The notes under the pieces: model-generated
What the model saw: only the letters and a program-made list of their open reading frames with translations
Databases searched by the model: none
What the model was told of the DNA's origin: nothing
Source: an uncultured Flavobacteriaceae bacterium
GTDB taxonomy: Bacteria; Bacteroidota; Bacteroidia; Flavobacteriales; Flavobacteriaceae
DNA length: 64,000 nt
Direction of reading: 5' to 3'
Assembly: GCA_943787365.1 (NCBI GenBank)
Contig: CALSMD010000001.1
Location: 62,001 to 126,000 of the forward strand
Translations under genes and position numbers: made by a program
Shown: positions 47,929 through 57,195 of the stretch, one piece after another
Position numbering within the stretch: the first letter of the stretch is position 1
How the letters are laid out: each line of letters starts with the position of its first letter

Positions 47929-48804
47929 ATGGAGTATTTAGAATTGTTTTTAAACGCCTTTATGGGAACCGTACAGTGGACTTGGAAATCCATTTGTTTT
48001 GAGGTGCCTTGGACGCAAAATTATTTTTGGGGTCTGATAGCGATCTCATTAATTGTGTGGGGAATTGAAATGATTTTTCCTTGGCGCAAACAACAATCAG
48101 TTTTTAGAAAAGATTTTTTTCTTGATGGGTTTTATATGTTTTTCAACTTTTTCATCTTTAGTATGTTGATTAGTGGAGTGTATAAAATCATCACCAAAAT
48201 TGCAGTCGATGCGTTTCAGATTTCTCCAAATGCCATTGCCCTCGTTGATTTGTCTAATTTTTCACCCCTACTTCAATTATTGATTTTCTTTGTTGTTCTC
48301 GATTTTGTACAATGGTTGACACATATCATATTACACCGTTTTTCGTTTTTATGGAAATTTCATAAAGTGCACCACTCAGTAAAAGAAATGGGGTTTGCGG
48401 CACATTTGCGCTACCATTGGATGGAGAATATTCTTTACAAACCGTTCAAAGTGATTGCGTTAATGTTATTGGGAGGCTTTGAACCTGAGCAAGCATTTAT
48501 CATTCACTTTATTGCCATTTCAATTGGACACCTGAACCATGCGAATATCAAATTAGATTATGGTCCTTTAAAATATGTATTTAACAACCCCGTGATGCAT
48601 TTATATCACCATGCACAGGCAATTCCTAAAGGATTTAAAACTGGGGTTAATTTTGCAATCAGCTTAAGTTTGTGGGATTATATTTTTAAAACCAACTATG
48701 TGCCAACGCCAGATAAAAATCTTGTGTTAGGTTACAGCGATGACCAACAAATGCCATCTGGGTTTTTTGGTCAGTTGTTTTATGGGTTTAAAAAAGGAGA
48801 TTAA
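47929..48804 (+). CDS. Sterol desaturase/fatty acid hydroxylase family membrane protein
   Basis: A 291-aa integral membrane di-iron protein. Histidine clusters of the family are present: H-I-I-L-H-R near residue 125, H-K-V-H-H-S near 143, H-L-N-H-A near 205 and H-L-Y-H-H-A near 225. Four or so hydrophobic segments span the membrane around them. These enzymes hydroxylate or desaturate sterols, carotenoids, sphingoid bases or fatty acids; the bacterial substrate cannot be read from sequence. Its start codon abuts the E1 stop, so the two are co-transcribed and a lipid substrate is plausible. Confidence 0.87.
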   Translation: MEYLELFLNAFMGTVQWTWKSICFEVPWTQNYFWGLIAISLIVWGIEMIFPWRKQQSVFRKDFFLDGFYMFFNFFIFSMLISGVYKIITKIAVDAFQISPNAIALVDLSNFSPLLQLLIFFVVLDFVQWLTHIILHRFSFLWKFHKVHHSVKEMGFAAHLRYHWMENILYKPFKVIALMLLGGFEPEQAFIIHFIAISIGHLNHANIKLDYGPLKYVFNNPVMHLYHHAQAIPKGFKTGVNFAISLSLWDYIFKTNYVPTPDKNLVLGYSDDQQMPSGFFGQLFYGFKKGD

Positions 48805-48805
48805 T

Positions 48806-49831
48806 TTAAGAATCTTTTCGAGCGTTCATAAAATCTGTAATCAAATAGGAGAGGAGCTTTCCAGTTAGTGCGTTTGTTTGTGAATCTTCACCAGTTGCAG
48901 CTTCACAAATATGTAAGTAAGTGGCGTTTGGGTCGCTTCCAAAATAGTGTACAAATTGACGTGTTTGATTTACAGAAAACCCACTCGGTGTCTGCGCACT
49001 GCTAGGAATGTTTTGAATGGCATCACAATCAATTTCAATTCCAAATTTTGTATTAGAAATAAAGTCCATCGCGTTTTCAGAAGCCTTCTTAAAAGACATC
49101 TTTTTACGAACGATAAGATCCTCAAAAGTATTGAATTCTATTTTTGATTTTGACACCTCTATATAGTTTAAAATCTCTTTAGAAGTATAATTTTCATGCA
49201 CTCCAAAAATAAAGTAGCGATCCAAATAACCTTCTTCTAGAGCGTATCTAAAGCCATTTCCACTGTGTCGACCTTCAAGCTTTCTTAAATCTGTATGGGC
49301 ATCAAAATTTAGACTGTTTATTTTAGAATCTAAAGCGAGTGCACTTCCTTTTATAGCGCCATACGCATTGTTGTGACCACCTCCAATGAGAATGGGAATC
49401 TTTCCCGCCTTAACAATTGTACAAACCAATTCTGTAACACTCTTGTCAATCTGCTCCACATAGGTTTGATAGGTGTGTTGGAGTTGATCGGGTTGGATTG
49501 AAGGCAGAGTATCGTATAATTCTGAAAAATCCAAGTGGCCTAACAAAAGTACATTCGAAGGGTTTGTAAATTGATTGCTCTGAAGGTTTAAAAGTGATTT
49601 CAAGGCAACATCCCAAGTATCTTTTGCACCAGCGCGCCCATTATTCGCCAAAACGCCAATGTCTTCTTTGATTCCAAAAAGCACAAATTTCACTTCAGAA
49701 TCTTCGAGTATCGAAGGTAAATGAGTCGTGTTCTTCAGGTATTTAACAAGTTCAAAAAATTTAGTTTCACCCGCTCTTTTGGTCGTGATGCGATTTAACG
49801 TTTCAGTGGAAATAATTTGAAGATTGTTCAT
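48806..49831 (-). CDS. hutG: Arginase-family formimidoylglutamase
   Basis: A 341-aa ureohydrolase-fold enzyme. Manganese-binding motifs appear as GGGHNNAYGAIKG near residue 175, N-F-D-A-H-T-D-L-R near 198 and E-I-D-C-D-A-I near 270. HutG-type enzymes release formamide from N-formimidoylglutamate in histidine breakdown. The first motif has N-N where arginases have D-H/E, which is frequent in flavobacterial HutG-like proteins. hutI lies about 1 kb away on the same strand, supporting the assignment; hutH and hutU are not in the window. The N-terminal ~100 residues are extended compared with arginase. Confidence 0.8.
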   Translation of the reverse strand: MNNLQIISTETLNRITTKRAGETKFFELVKYLKNTTHLPSILEDSEVKFVLFGIKEDIGVLANNGRAGAKDTWDVALKSLLNLQSNQFTNPSNVLLLGHLDFSELYDTLPSIQPDQLQHTYQTYVEQIDKSVTELVCTIVKAGKIPILIGGGHNNAYGAIKGSALALDSKINSLNFDAHTDLRKLEGRHSGNGFRYALEEGYLDRYFIFGVHENYTSKEILNYIEVSKSKIEFNTFEDLIVRKKMSFKKASENAMDFISNTKFGIEIDCDAIQNIPSSAQTPSGFSVNQTRQFVHYFGSDPNATYLHICEAATGEDSQTNALTGKLLSYLITDFMNARKDS

Positions 49832-49921
49832 TTTTTGTAATACATTTGCTGGACTTTAAAATTACAATAATTTTTATTGATTTTAAAAACCATTTATTTT
49901 AATCCTTAATTATATACCATT

Positions 49922-50803
49922 ATGAATTCTACATTTTCAAATAAAGGCTCAAAGGCAGCGATTATTATTTTAGCCTTATTGCTTATCGGAACCTTGTTTT
50001 ACAGCTATCAAATGCATCAAGAGAGTAACGCAACTGAGGCACTCCTTGAAAATGAAAAAACGGAAGTTCTTAGGAATTTAGAAAACATGTCTTCTTTGTA
50101 TAACGAAGCCAACGCTGATAATGAAGTTGCGAATGAAAAACTGATCGAAGCTCAAGCACGTTTAGAAGCGCTTATGGCGGAACTTAAATCCTCAAAATCA
50201 TCTGTGTCAGCATTGCTTAAATACAAGAAGAAATTTTTCGAATTAGAATCTGAAATGGAAGTGTTGTTAGATGAAAATGCAACTTTGAAATTTCAAAATG
50301 CATTATTAGAAACTTCTTTAGACAGCACGCAAGTTCAATTGTCTTCTCAATTAGCTTCCAATACTGTATTGTCAGAGCAAAACCTTCGTTTGTCAGAGTC
50401 TGTGGATGCTGCCAAAAAACTAACCGTTGAACGTTTGAATGCTTACGGAGTTATCCAACGAAAGTCTGGGAAGTTAGTCCCAACGACACGTGCTTCAAGA
50501 GTTGACAATTTAAGAATCTGTTATTCAGTACCTTCTAATCTGTTAACAGAAGCAGGCGATAAAAAATATTTCGTTCAAGTGATCGACCCGAACCTTAGTG
50601 TGATTGGATCCAATAAACCAGTTCAGTTTGATGAAGACATTTTAAAATACAGTTACGTGAGTGCTTTCACATACGACAACGAACTGTTAGATGTTTGTGA
50701 TTTTGTTTCTGCTGAAGAAGGTGATTATGAAAAAGGAGTCTATATGGTGAACGTTTTTGATCAGAATGTGTTGGTTACTACTTCTACATTCACTTTGAAA
50801 TAG
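49922..50803 (+). CDS. Uncharacterised single-pass membrane protein with coiled coil
   Basis: A 293-aa protein I do not recognise by name. Residues ~12-32 (A-I-I-I-L-A-L-L-L-I-G-T-L-F-Y-S-Y) form a transmembrane anchor; ~33-175 is a strongly predicted coiled coil rich in Glu, Leu and Ala; and ~190-293 is a compact C-terminal domain with R-V-D-N-L-R-I-C-Y-S-V-P and two further Cys. This domain faces the periplasm if the anchor is N-in. It stands between the two hut genes but on the opposite strand. Relatives are annotated hypothetical or, without support, chromosome-partitioning proteins. Confidence 0.65.
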   Translation: MNSTFSNKGSKAAIIILALLLIGTLFYSYQMHQESNATEALLENEKTEVLRNLENMSSLYNEANADNEVANEKLIEAQARLEALMAELKSSKSSVSALLKYKKKFFELESEMEVLLDENATLKFQNALLETSLDSTQVQLSSQLASNTVLSEQNLRLSESVDAAKKLTVERLNAYGVIQRKSGKLVPTTRASRVDNLRICYSVPSNLLTEAGDKKYFVQVIDPNLSVIGSNKPVQFDEDILKYSYVSAFTYDNELLDVCDFVSAEEGDYEKGVYMVNVFDQNVLVTTSTFTLK

Positions 50804-50810
50804 GAACAAA

Positions 50811-52049
50811 TTAGTTCACAAATTCACCGTTAATCATCACCTTGTGTATGGGGTTATTCCCAAAATGATAAGGAATTTGACGGTAGGACGTCATGTTTTT
50901 TGTGATGATAAGGTTTGCTTTTTTCCCTGTTGCAATACTTCCATACTGCTCTGATATATTCATCGCGTACGCGCCATTTAGGGTGGCTGCATTGATGGCT
51001 TCTTCGGGGCTCATATTCATTTTGATACAGGCGAGACTCACCACAAAATTCATATTGCCACTAGGAGCAGAGCCGGGATTGAAATCGGTTGCGATGGCCA
51101 ATGCCATGCCTCCATCTATTAGTTTTCGTGCGGGCGTATAAGGAATCCCTAAGAAAAAAGAACAGCCAGGTAAGGCCACTGGAATGGTTGAGGATTTTTT
51201 TAAAACTTCAAGATCTTCCGTGTTGAGTACTTCCAAATGATCCACAGATAAGGCTTTGTGTTTGACGCCTAAGCCGACACCGCCAAAAGCATTAAATTGA
51301 TTCACATGAATTTTTGGAACGAGGCCATATTTTGTCGCTGCCTCTAGAATTTGTTCGGTATCTTCTAAAGAGAAATAGCCTTTTTCGCAAAATACATCTA
51401 CAAAATCAGCTAATTTTTGAGTGTGTATTTCTGGGAGCATGGTATTGATAATGAGATCAAGATATGCTTGTTTATTGTTCTTATATTTTTTTGGAATTGC
51501 GTGGGCTCCTAAAAAGGTCGCTTTTATTTTTAAGGGTGCAGTCTCTTTAATAGCCTTAATGACACGCAGCATTTTAAGCTCCGCTTCGGTACTGAGTCCG
51601 TATCCAGATTTTATTTCCAAGGCACCCGTCCCAAGTTGAATGAGTGCATGGACACGCTCCATGGATTGTTCAAATAAGGCATCTTCACTTGTGTCTTGTA
51701 AGGTTTGAGCAGAGTTCAAAATACCGCCGCCTTTGGCCGCAATATCTTCGTAGCTTAATCCATTCAATCGGTCTACAAATTCTTGCGAACGATCGCCTGC
51801 ATAGACCACATGCGAATGGCTGTCGCACCAAGTCGGAAGTATTATTTTTCCAGTGACATTCACTACTTCATCCGTTTCTTGAATGACCAAATCATCCATC
51901 GCACCGAAGTCTAAAATAGTATCTCCTTGAATTCTTAGAAATGCATTTTTGATATGTGGTAATTCCTTCATTGCAGCACCCATCACTTTCACTTCCGATT
52001 TTGGTCGGGTTTGAAGTAATTCTTTGATATGCGTAAAAAGGATGTTCAT
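50811..52049 (-). CDS. hutI: Imidazolonepropionase
   Basis: HutI hydrolyses 4-imidazolone-5-propionate to N-formimidoylglutamate in histidine catabolism. The 412-aa amidohydrolase has the metal motif D-S-H-S-H-V-V-Y-A-G-D-R near residue 70, the substrate Arg and Tyr region, H-V-N-Q-F-N-A-F-G-G near 245, D-H-L-E near 268 and A-T-D-F-N-P-G-S-A-P near 320, all family-typical. It pairs functionally with hutG on the same strand; a coiled-coil gene on the other strand lies between them. The stop of fumC is only 4 bp from its start codon, so it may be read from the fumC promoter. Confidence 0.95.
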   Translation of the reverse strand: MNILFTHIKELLQTRPKSEVKVMGAAMKELPHIKNAFLRIQGDTILDFGAMDDLVIQETDEVVNVTGKIILPTWCDSHSHVVYAGDRSQEFVDRLNGLSYEDIAAKGGGILNSAQTLQDTSEDALFEQSMERVHALIQLGTGALEIKSGYGLSTEAELKMLRVIKAIKETAPLKIKATFLGAHAIPKKYKNNKQAYLDLIINTMLPEIHTQKLADFVDVFCEKGYFSLEDTEQILEAATKYGLVPKIHVNQFNAFGGVGLGVKHKALSVDHLEVLNTEDLEVLKKSSTIPVALPGCSFFLGIPYTPARKLIDGGMALAIATDFNPGSAPSGNMNFVVSLACIKMNMSPEEAINAATLNGAYAMNISEQYGSIATGKKANLIITKNMTSYRQIPYHFGNNPIHKVMINGEFVN

Positions 52050-52053
52050 AAAT

Positions 52054-53451
52054 TTATTTTAGGCTTCCAACCATGTTTTCGGGTTTGACCCACGCATCAT
52101 AATTTTCTGCTGTGACATACCCAAGATTGATGGCTTCTACCTTAAGCGTTGTCCCATTTTTGTGAGCAGTATTCGCTATTTCAGCAGCTTTGTAATAACC
52201 TATTTTGGTATTTAAAGCGGTGATTAACATCAAGGAGTTATTTAATAATTTTTCAATCACATCGTGGTTGGGTTCAATGCCTGAAGCACAATGGGCTTCA
52301 AAACTAAGTGCTGCATCGCCCAAGAGTTCTGCGGATTGCAAAAAGTTAGCCGCCATCATTGGTTTAAAAACATTCAGTTCGTAATGGCCTTGAGTGCCAC
52401 CAACCGAAATGGCAACATCATTCCCCATCACTTGCGCACAGACCATGGTAAGTGCTTCACACTGTGTAGGATTCACTTTTCCGGGCATGATTGAGCTTCC
52501 AGGTTCGTTGGCAGGAATGGTGATTTCTCCAATACCAGAGCGAGGCCCTGAAGCCATCATACGAATGTCATTGGCGATTTTGTTTAAGGAAACTGCCAAC
52601 TGTTTTAAAGCCCCGTGACTTTCTACAATTGCATCGTGAGCAGCCAGCGCTTCGAATTTATTGGGGGCGGTTATGAAAGGCAAGCCAGTAAATTTTGCAA
52701 TATAATCGGCCACCAATTCGGAGTAACCTTCAGGTGTATTTAATCCGGTTCCAACAGCGGTACCTCCCAAAGCGATTTCGCTTAGGTGTTCCAGTGTATT
52801 TTTCAATGCTTTTAATCCGTGGTCTAGTTGTGATACATAACCCGAAAACTCTTGCCCCAAGGTCAGAGGCGTCGCATCCATCAGGTGGGTACGTCCGATT
52901 TTTACAACAGATTTGAATTTTTCAGATTTCGCTTGAAGTGTATCTCGTAATTTTTGAACCCCTGGAATGGTTGTTTCGACTACTTTTTTATAAGCAGCAA
53001 TGTGCATTCCTGTGGGGAAAGTATCGTTTGAAGATTGTGATTTATTAACGTCGTCATTGGGTTGGATGGTTTTTTCACCTTCTCCAATAATTTTTCCTGC
53101 CAGTTGTTGGGCACGGTTGGCAATCACTTCGTTCAGGTTCATATTGCTTTGCGTTCCTGAGCCGGTTTGCCAAATGACTAAAGGAAATTGATCATCGTGT
53201 TTTCCTGTGAGAATTTCATCACACACTTGTGCAATCAAATCACGTTTTTCAGAAGATAGAATTCCGAGTTCGCAATTGGTATAGGCAGCGGCTTTTTTAA
53301 GATATGCAAATCCATAGACGATATCAATTGGCATGGAAGCAGCGCTTCCGATTTTGAAATTGTTTCGAGAGCGTTCGGTTTGGGCGCCCCACAATTTATC
53401 TGCGGGAACCTGAACATCTCCCATCGTATCTTTTTCTATTCTAAACTTCAT
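52054..53451 (-). CDS. fumC: Fumarate hydratase class II
   Basis: FumC hydrates fumarate to malate in the TCA cycle without an iron-sulfur cluster. Starting at ATG 53451 ([20 protein letters not shown]) gives 465 aa, the normal length; the upstream in-frame TTG adds seven atypical residues and is rejected. The lyase signature [11 protein letters not shown] lies near residue 315, the mobile loop that carries the catalytic Ser. Other conserved blocks are [12 protein letters not shown] and [10 protein letters not shown]. hutI follows downstream after 4 bp. Confidence 0.97.
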   Translation of the reverse strand: MKFRIEKDTMGDVQVPADKLWGAQTERSRNNFKIGSAASMPIDIVYGFAYLKKAAAYTNCELGILSSEKRDLIAQVCDEILTGKHDDQFPLVIWQTGSGTQSNMNLNEVIANRAQQLAGKIIGEGEKTIQPNDDVNKSQSSNDTFPTGMHIAAYKKVVETTIPGVQKLRDTLQAKSEKFKSVVKIGRTHLMDATPLTLGQEFSGYVSQLDHGLKALKNTLEHLSEIALGGTAVGTGLNTPEGYSELVADYIAKFTGLPFITAPNKFEALAAHDAIVESHGALKQLAVSLNKIANDIRMMASGPRSGIGEITIPANEPGSSIMPGKVNPTQCEALTMVCAQVMGNDVAISVGGTQGHYELNVFKPMMAANFLQSAELLGDAALSFEAHCASGIEPNHDVIEKLLNNSLMLITALNTKIGYYKAAEIANTAHKNGTTLKVEAINLGYVTAENYDAWVKPENMVGSLK

Positions 53452-53521
53452 AACATTCTGATTTGAATACAAATTTACAATTTTTTCACTTCAAATCCAT
53501 GCTGTTATCAAGCTGTTGATG

Positions 53522-53588
53522 AATCTGAAATTTTATGTTGTAAAACTAGTTTTCTTATAGACTGTTTACAGCGTAAAACAAACGGATA
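53522..53588 (+). repeat. ~65-bp direct repeat, left copy (decayed promoter)
   Basis: AATCTGAAATTTTATGTTGT at its left edge begins a 27-bp identical stretch with 57388-57414; similarity continues to about position 67. In the right copy the sequence includes TTG-N20-TATATTTG, a working-looking promoter, whereas here the -7 reads ACTGTTTA and is degraded. The two copies bracket the 3.8-kb accessory region. Confidence 0.65.
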
Positions 53589-53682
53589 GCCTGCTGCTGC
53601 CACGCTAGCGGAAAATTGATGGGGATTTTCATAAACTATTTCTTTTTTTTGATGGTAATTATTACTTAATTTTGACATCTAT

Positions 53683-54090
53683 ATGGAAGAATTAACATTG
53701 ACAACACCTGCACTTTTATTTTCTGCAATTTCTCTAATTATGTTGGCGTATACCAACCGTTTTTTAGCCTATGCTGCAGTCATTAGAAATTTGCACGATA
53801 TTTATTTAGAACGCAAAGAAGAGTCTTTAATAAGACAGATTAAGAATTTAAAACTACGTCTAAACTTAACCCGATGGATGCAGATTTTTGGAATTTCAAG
53901 TTTACTTTTCTGTGTGTTGACCATGTTTTTAATCTATATTCATCAACAAAACATGGCCGTTTGGATTTTTGGGTTCGCTTTAATTTTATTAATCATTTCT
54001 TTGGCATTATTGATCAAGGAAATACAGATCTCTGCTCAGGCGTTGCAATATCATATTGCTGATATTGAAGAACATTTAGAAAACAACTAA
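53683..54090 (+). CDS. DUF2721 family membrane protein
   Basis: A 135-aa membrane protein with three hydrophobic segments: residues ~8-32 (ending in Y-T-N-R-F-L-A-Y), ~65-85 (I-F-G-I-S-S-L-L-F-C-V-L) and ~90-112 (W-I-F-G-F-A-L-I-L-L-I-I-S-L-A-L-L). A basic amphipathic stretch (Q-I-K-N-L-K-L-R-L-N-L-T-R-W) sits between the first two, as in DUF2721. No function is known for the family. It follows a decayed copy of the promoter repeat by about 95 bp and lies at the left side of the pseudogene-rich island. Confidence 0.78.
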   Translation: MEELTLTTPALLFSAISLIMLAYTNRFLAYAAVIRNLHDIYLERKEESLIRQIKNLKLRLNLTRWMQIFGISSLLFCVLTMFLIYIHQQNMAVWIFGFALILLIISLALLIKEIQISAQALQYHIADIEEHLENN

Positions 54091-54221
54091 GGAGTCTTAT
54101 TTTTATGTTCTATGAGTTCATAAATCATTCCGCTGCCGCTAAGTTGTACTTAGTGGCCGTAAACTAGCTAAAAACATCTTTTATTTCCACTACTACCATG
54201 ACTTACCATTCTTTGACGCCA

Positions 54222-54237
54222 CCACGCTAAAGCGTGG
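54222..54237. repeat. Palindromic hairpin CCACGCT-AA-AGCGTGG
   Basis: A perfect 7-bp stem with a 2-nt loop, flanked by further partial complementarity (CACTACTACC near 54190 and GGTAGTG near 54239). A second hairpin (GCCGCTAAG / CTTAGTGGC) lies at about 54134-54156. Such inverted repeats with CCACGCT cores are common in flavobacterial intergenic DNA; either could end DUF2721 transcription. Confidence 0.5.
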
Positions 54238-54268
54238 CGGTAGTGTGGGTTTAATTCTTTTATAAAGT

Positions 54269-54887
54269 TCATTTAAATTTTATGTCTTCAATTTTCGTAT
54301 TTCCATAATAAAGTGTAGCACTTTTAGTCCCTTTTATCAATGGAAAATATAAATTAATATTTCTTTTTCTTAATTCTTTAGGTTCAAAATACGTTTCGTG
54401 AGGTACTTTTTTTGGATTTTTAAAACTTATTTTATATTTGTTATATGCTTCGAAATGTATGGGTATGATATAATTAGTAATTCCCTCAAATTCATAATCC
54501 AAAAATGTATCTTTAATACTAGGGTCATACCGTTTTCAAGAGATTTATAGCTTGGCTTATTCTTTATTAATTTGTAAAAATGCCATTTGTCTGTTAAATT
54601 TGTATAGGCTACATCAACAGGTCTTAGTCTTATTTTGTTTTGATAATCTATAAGTGAAAATTTGTTGGGGTCAAAAGATCTTTTCTTATTATCAATCATC
54701 TCGATTCTAACTTTAATGTTGTATTGAACTAGTTTTTTTGACTTTGTTCTAACATTAGTCACCGCTATTAATTGACTCGCTTTTTTAGTTTTTTCATACT
54801 CAATAGTCAGGTTGTCCTCTTGAATTTTAATTTGAGAATAAAATACTGAGTGAATAGGAATGCTAGTATTATTAATCTTGTTTTCAT
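54269..54887 (-). pseudogene. Frameshifted secreted protein gene (two frameshifts)
   Basis: Three frames on the minus strand join into one ~205-aa product. ATG 54887 begins a signal peptide (MKTRLIILAFLFTQ); the frame then changes near 54845 into V-F-Y-S-Q-I-K-I-Q-E-D-N-L-T-I-E-Y-E, which continues through E-M-I-D-N-K-K-R-S-F-D-P-N to E-N-G near 54533; a one-base loss there moves to D-P-S-I-K-D-T-F-L-D-Y-E-F-E-G and on to the stop at 54269. The reconstructed mature protein is beta-rich and resembles no family I can name. Two lesions make sequencing error less likely than decay. Confidence 0.6.
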
Positions 54888-54912
54888 ATTAATTTATTTT
54901 TTTTCTATTGCT

Positions 54913-54946
54913 GGGGCACGAGCAAAAGATGCTCGCGCTAGCGGGG
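54913..54946 (-). repeat. REP palindrome, copy 1
   Basis: GGGGCACGAGCAAAAGATGC followed by TCGCGCTAGCGGGG. The arms GAGC / GCTC form a hairpin and CGCTAGCG is self-complementary. Near-identical copies lie at 55847-55875 (inverted) and 56472-56502, bracketing the transposase remnant. Confidence 0.8.
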
Positions 54947-54959
54947 TTACTCAACGTTT

Positions 54960-55783
54960 TTATTTGTATTCAATTTGTCTTTCCCAAACATATCCTAATT
55001 CTCCTTTGGAAAACCTTTTCTTAGTAATCCAATTGTCATTCTTATCATAACTGTACTCCCAATTATTCCAATGTTTTTGTTTTCCATCCTTATCGTACCA
55101 ATATTGTGTTAGGATATTATTTCGTTCATTATCATGTAGAAATAAATTTTGTGTAATCACCATTTGGTCTTGTTAATTCAGATTCAATTTCATTACCTTT
55201 TGTGTCCTATCTATAAGTTCTTATGCCTTTGATTGTTCCATCTGATTTGAAATCAGTTTCTTTAATCTTTTGGTTTTTGGAATTATATTCGTTAGTTGTT
55301 TTAAAGGTTCGATTTGACTTAACACTCGATTTAGTCAATGCTATTTGATTTCCTTCAGTGTCGTATTCATTCTTTTGTAAAAAAATTAATTCATTATCAG
55401 AATTGTATGTTTTGTACTCAATAATTTTTCCATTTTCATCAGAATTCAGTTGTTGTAAGTTTTTTTAGATTGCCATCTTTGTCAAAAGTGATACTTTTTA
55501 TAAGTTTTCCTTCTTTGTTTTTTGTGAGTTTTGTTTTTTCATAAATTGTATCATCATTTTCAAAACGCCAATATTCTATCAAATCTCCTTGTACATTATA
55601 AATTTCCTTTCTGTTAACTTTTTGGTTTAAGGCTTTTTTACGGGTTAATTCTCCACTTCGTTTTGAACTGTATGAAGCTTCAGTAATTGTTTTAAATGTA
55701 TTTGTATTTTCTTTTTTAATATTCTTTGTCGAAGAGCAAGAAAGGATTAATCCAAAAACTAATAGGTTGAGTATTATTTTCAT
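54960..55783 (-). pseudogene. Broken lipoprotein with YD-like repeats (two frameshifts, one nonsense)
   Basis: ATG 55783 starts a lipoprotein signal peptide (I-L-N-L-L-V-F-G-L-I-L-S-C-S-S). The first frame stops after 114 residues at 55439; a neighbouring frame continues as D-E-N-G-K-I-I-E-Y-K-T-Y-N, then meets an in-frame TAG near 55213 after G-I-R-T-Y-R; a third frame carries the end (54960-55163: Y-W-Y-D-K-D-G-K-Q-K to E-R-Q-I-E-Y-K). Repeats of the form Y-D-x-x-G-N/K-x-x run throughout, as in MORN- or RHS-like Bacteroidota lipoproteins. At least three lesions, so a true pseudogene of ~275 codons. Confidence 0.7.
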
Positions 55784-55846
55784 AATGTTGGGTAACTAGT
55801 TATATCAAAACAAAAGGATGTGTTAACGGTTCTATATTTCGGATCG

Positions 55847-55875
55847 CCGCTAGCGCGAGCATCTTGCTCGTGCCC
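55847..55875 (+). repeat. REP palindrome, copy 2 (inverted)
   Basis: CCGCTAGCGCGAGCATCTTG followed by CTCGTGCCC, the reverse complement of the copies at 54913 and 56472. It lies 29 bp past the end of the transposase remnant. Confidence 0.8.
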
Positions 55876-55903
55876 TTAAACAAACTAAAGTTAGTATTTC
55901 TTC

Positions 55904-56440
55904 TCATATATCAATTTCTAAACTGTTTGGTCTTCTTGATAATTCTGCACTACTATACTTCCATCTATGGATCGGTAACAAAACCGCTTTCAACAGGTGT
56001 TATGAATTTAATCTATTTTTTGTTGTAATTACTTTTTCACTCCATAATTCTATTGGTTTATTGTGTTGCTGCCAAAATTGACGTTGGTTAACATTGCTTT
56101 TCTTTTTACCTGCTCGTTCCATCATCCAGAATAACCACTCTTTTCTACTTTCTTGTGGATTTTCTTCTATTGATTTTATTAGTTTTCTTGCTGTAAAACC
56201 TTTAAAATCTCTTATTAATCCTGATGGATCTTCATTACTTGACCTAAATATTAAATGCACATGACTTGGCATAAAACAATAAGCAAATACTTCCATACCT
56301 TTTTCTTCTCTGCAATAATCTATACTTTCTTCTAATACATTAAAATATACTTGACGAGTAAAAATATCTAACCAATACACGGTAGCAAAACTTATAAAAT
56401 AGGCTGCTGATTCGTTATGAAATTTGTATTTTCTGCTCAT
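55904..56440 (-). pseudogene. Decayed REP-associated tyrosine transposase (RAYT, IS200/IS605-like Y1 family)
   Basis: The intact 5' part (56440-56000, 146 aa) has the Y1 transposase core: A-Y-F-I-S-F-A-T-V, the metal-binding H-x-H in F-M-P-S-H-V-H-L-I-F-R, and F-W-Q-Q-H-N-K-P-I-E-L-W-S. After E-K-V-I the frame is lost; the rest of the usual C-terminus survives in other frames (P-V-E-S-G-F-V-T-D-P, then W-K-Y-S-S-A-E-L-S-R-R-P-N-S-L-E-I-D-I to TGA 55906-55904) with two stops between. It is flanked by REP palindromes in opposite orientation (55847 and 56472), so it is the former REP mobiliser, now inactive. Confidence 0.82.
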
Positions 56441-56444
56441 AATA

Positions 56445-57112
56445 TTATTTTTCTATCTTCTTTCTCTTGCTGGGCACGAGCAAGATGCTCGCGCTAGCGG
56501 GGAGTACTGGTAATCTTAAATCTGGTAATGTTTTTGAAATATTATGATAGTCATTCCAATTTTGAACATCTGAACCATAAATTGAATTATGACCGTGACT
56601 TATGTAAATTCCTGCTGAAATAGAATTAGTAGCTTCTTTAAGCACTCTTTTTTTATTAGATACTAGACTAATTAGTTTGTCTACGTCTTCATCTATTAAG
56701 TTGGGTGTTTTGCCATAGTAATGTGCGATGTAAATAACATCAAGTGGGTCAAAAGCTTTAACGGTTTCTTCTATAGAAATATTAAAATTATCGGCAGTCT
56801 TTCCAGTCAAAAGGGTTTGAACTATTTCATTAAATTTTTCAACATTTTTCGGATTCACTATAACAATTAGATGTGCTCTTCTTTCATCTTCTAAAATGTC
56901 TAATTCAATACCTGGCCAAATTTTACAAACATCCTCTGATTTCGTTTTTATTTGTTCATATTGGTTTAAATCAAAATGATTATGGTTAGTAATGGCTAAA
57001 ATTTTGACATCTGTTAATCTAATTATTTCATCAAATTTATCTGCATCAATATTCTGTTTTCAGAGTCTCCTCCTTTGCACTTTTTTGTATGTACGTGAAT
57101 ATCAATTTTCAT
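56445..57112 (-). pseudogene. PHP-domain protein fragment (TrlF-like), frameshifted and cut by a REP
   Basis: ATG 57112 starts MKIDIHVHTKKCKGGDSEN, the first PHP metal motif H-x-H. A one-base loss near 57055 shifts frame to N-I-D-A-D-K-F-D-E-I, then A-I-T-N-H-N-H-F-D, W-P-G-I-E-L-D-I-L and A-H-L-I-V-I-V-N-P-K-N, all PHP-domain segments, and continues to Y-H-N-I-S-K-T-L-P-D. The last ~20 residues are translated from the REP at 56472-56502, so the gene was truncated there. PHP domains of this kind sit at the N-terminus of TrlF-family proteins with a C-terminal AAA/SMC-like ATPase; that ATPase is missing. Family name inferred. Confidence 0.6.
56472..56502 (-). repeat. REP palindrome, copy 3
   Basis: GGGCACGAGCAAGATGCTCG followed by CGCTAGCGGGG. 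It sits between the transposase start and the PHP fragment and supplies the false C-terminus (P-A-S-A-S-I-L-L-V-P) of the latter. Confidence 0.82.
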
Positions 57113-57195
57113 TTAAATTCTGTTGTTTCTTTTAATTGTGGCCAACTAGTCTATATAACCCACTAGAGGTCTATATTTCCATTATATCTTGTTTG

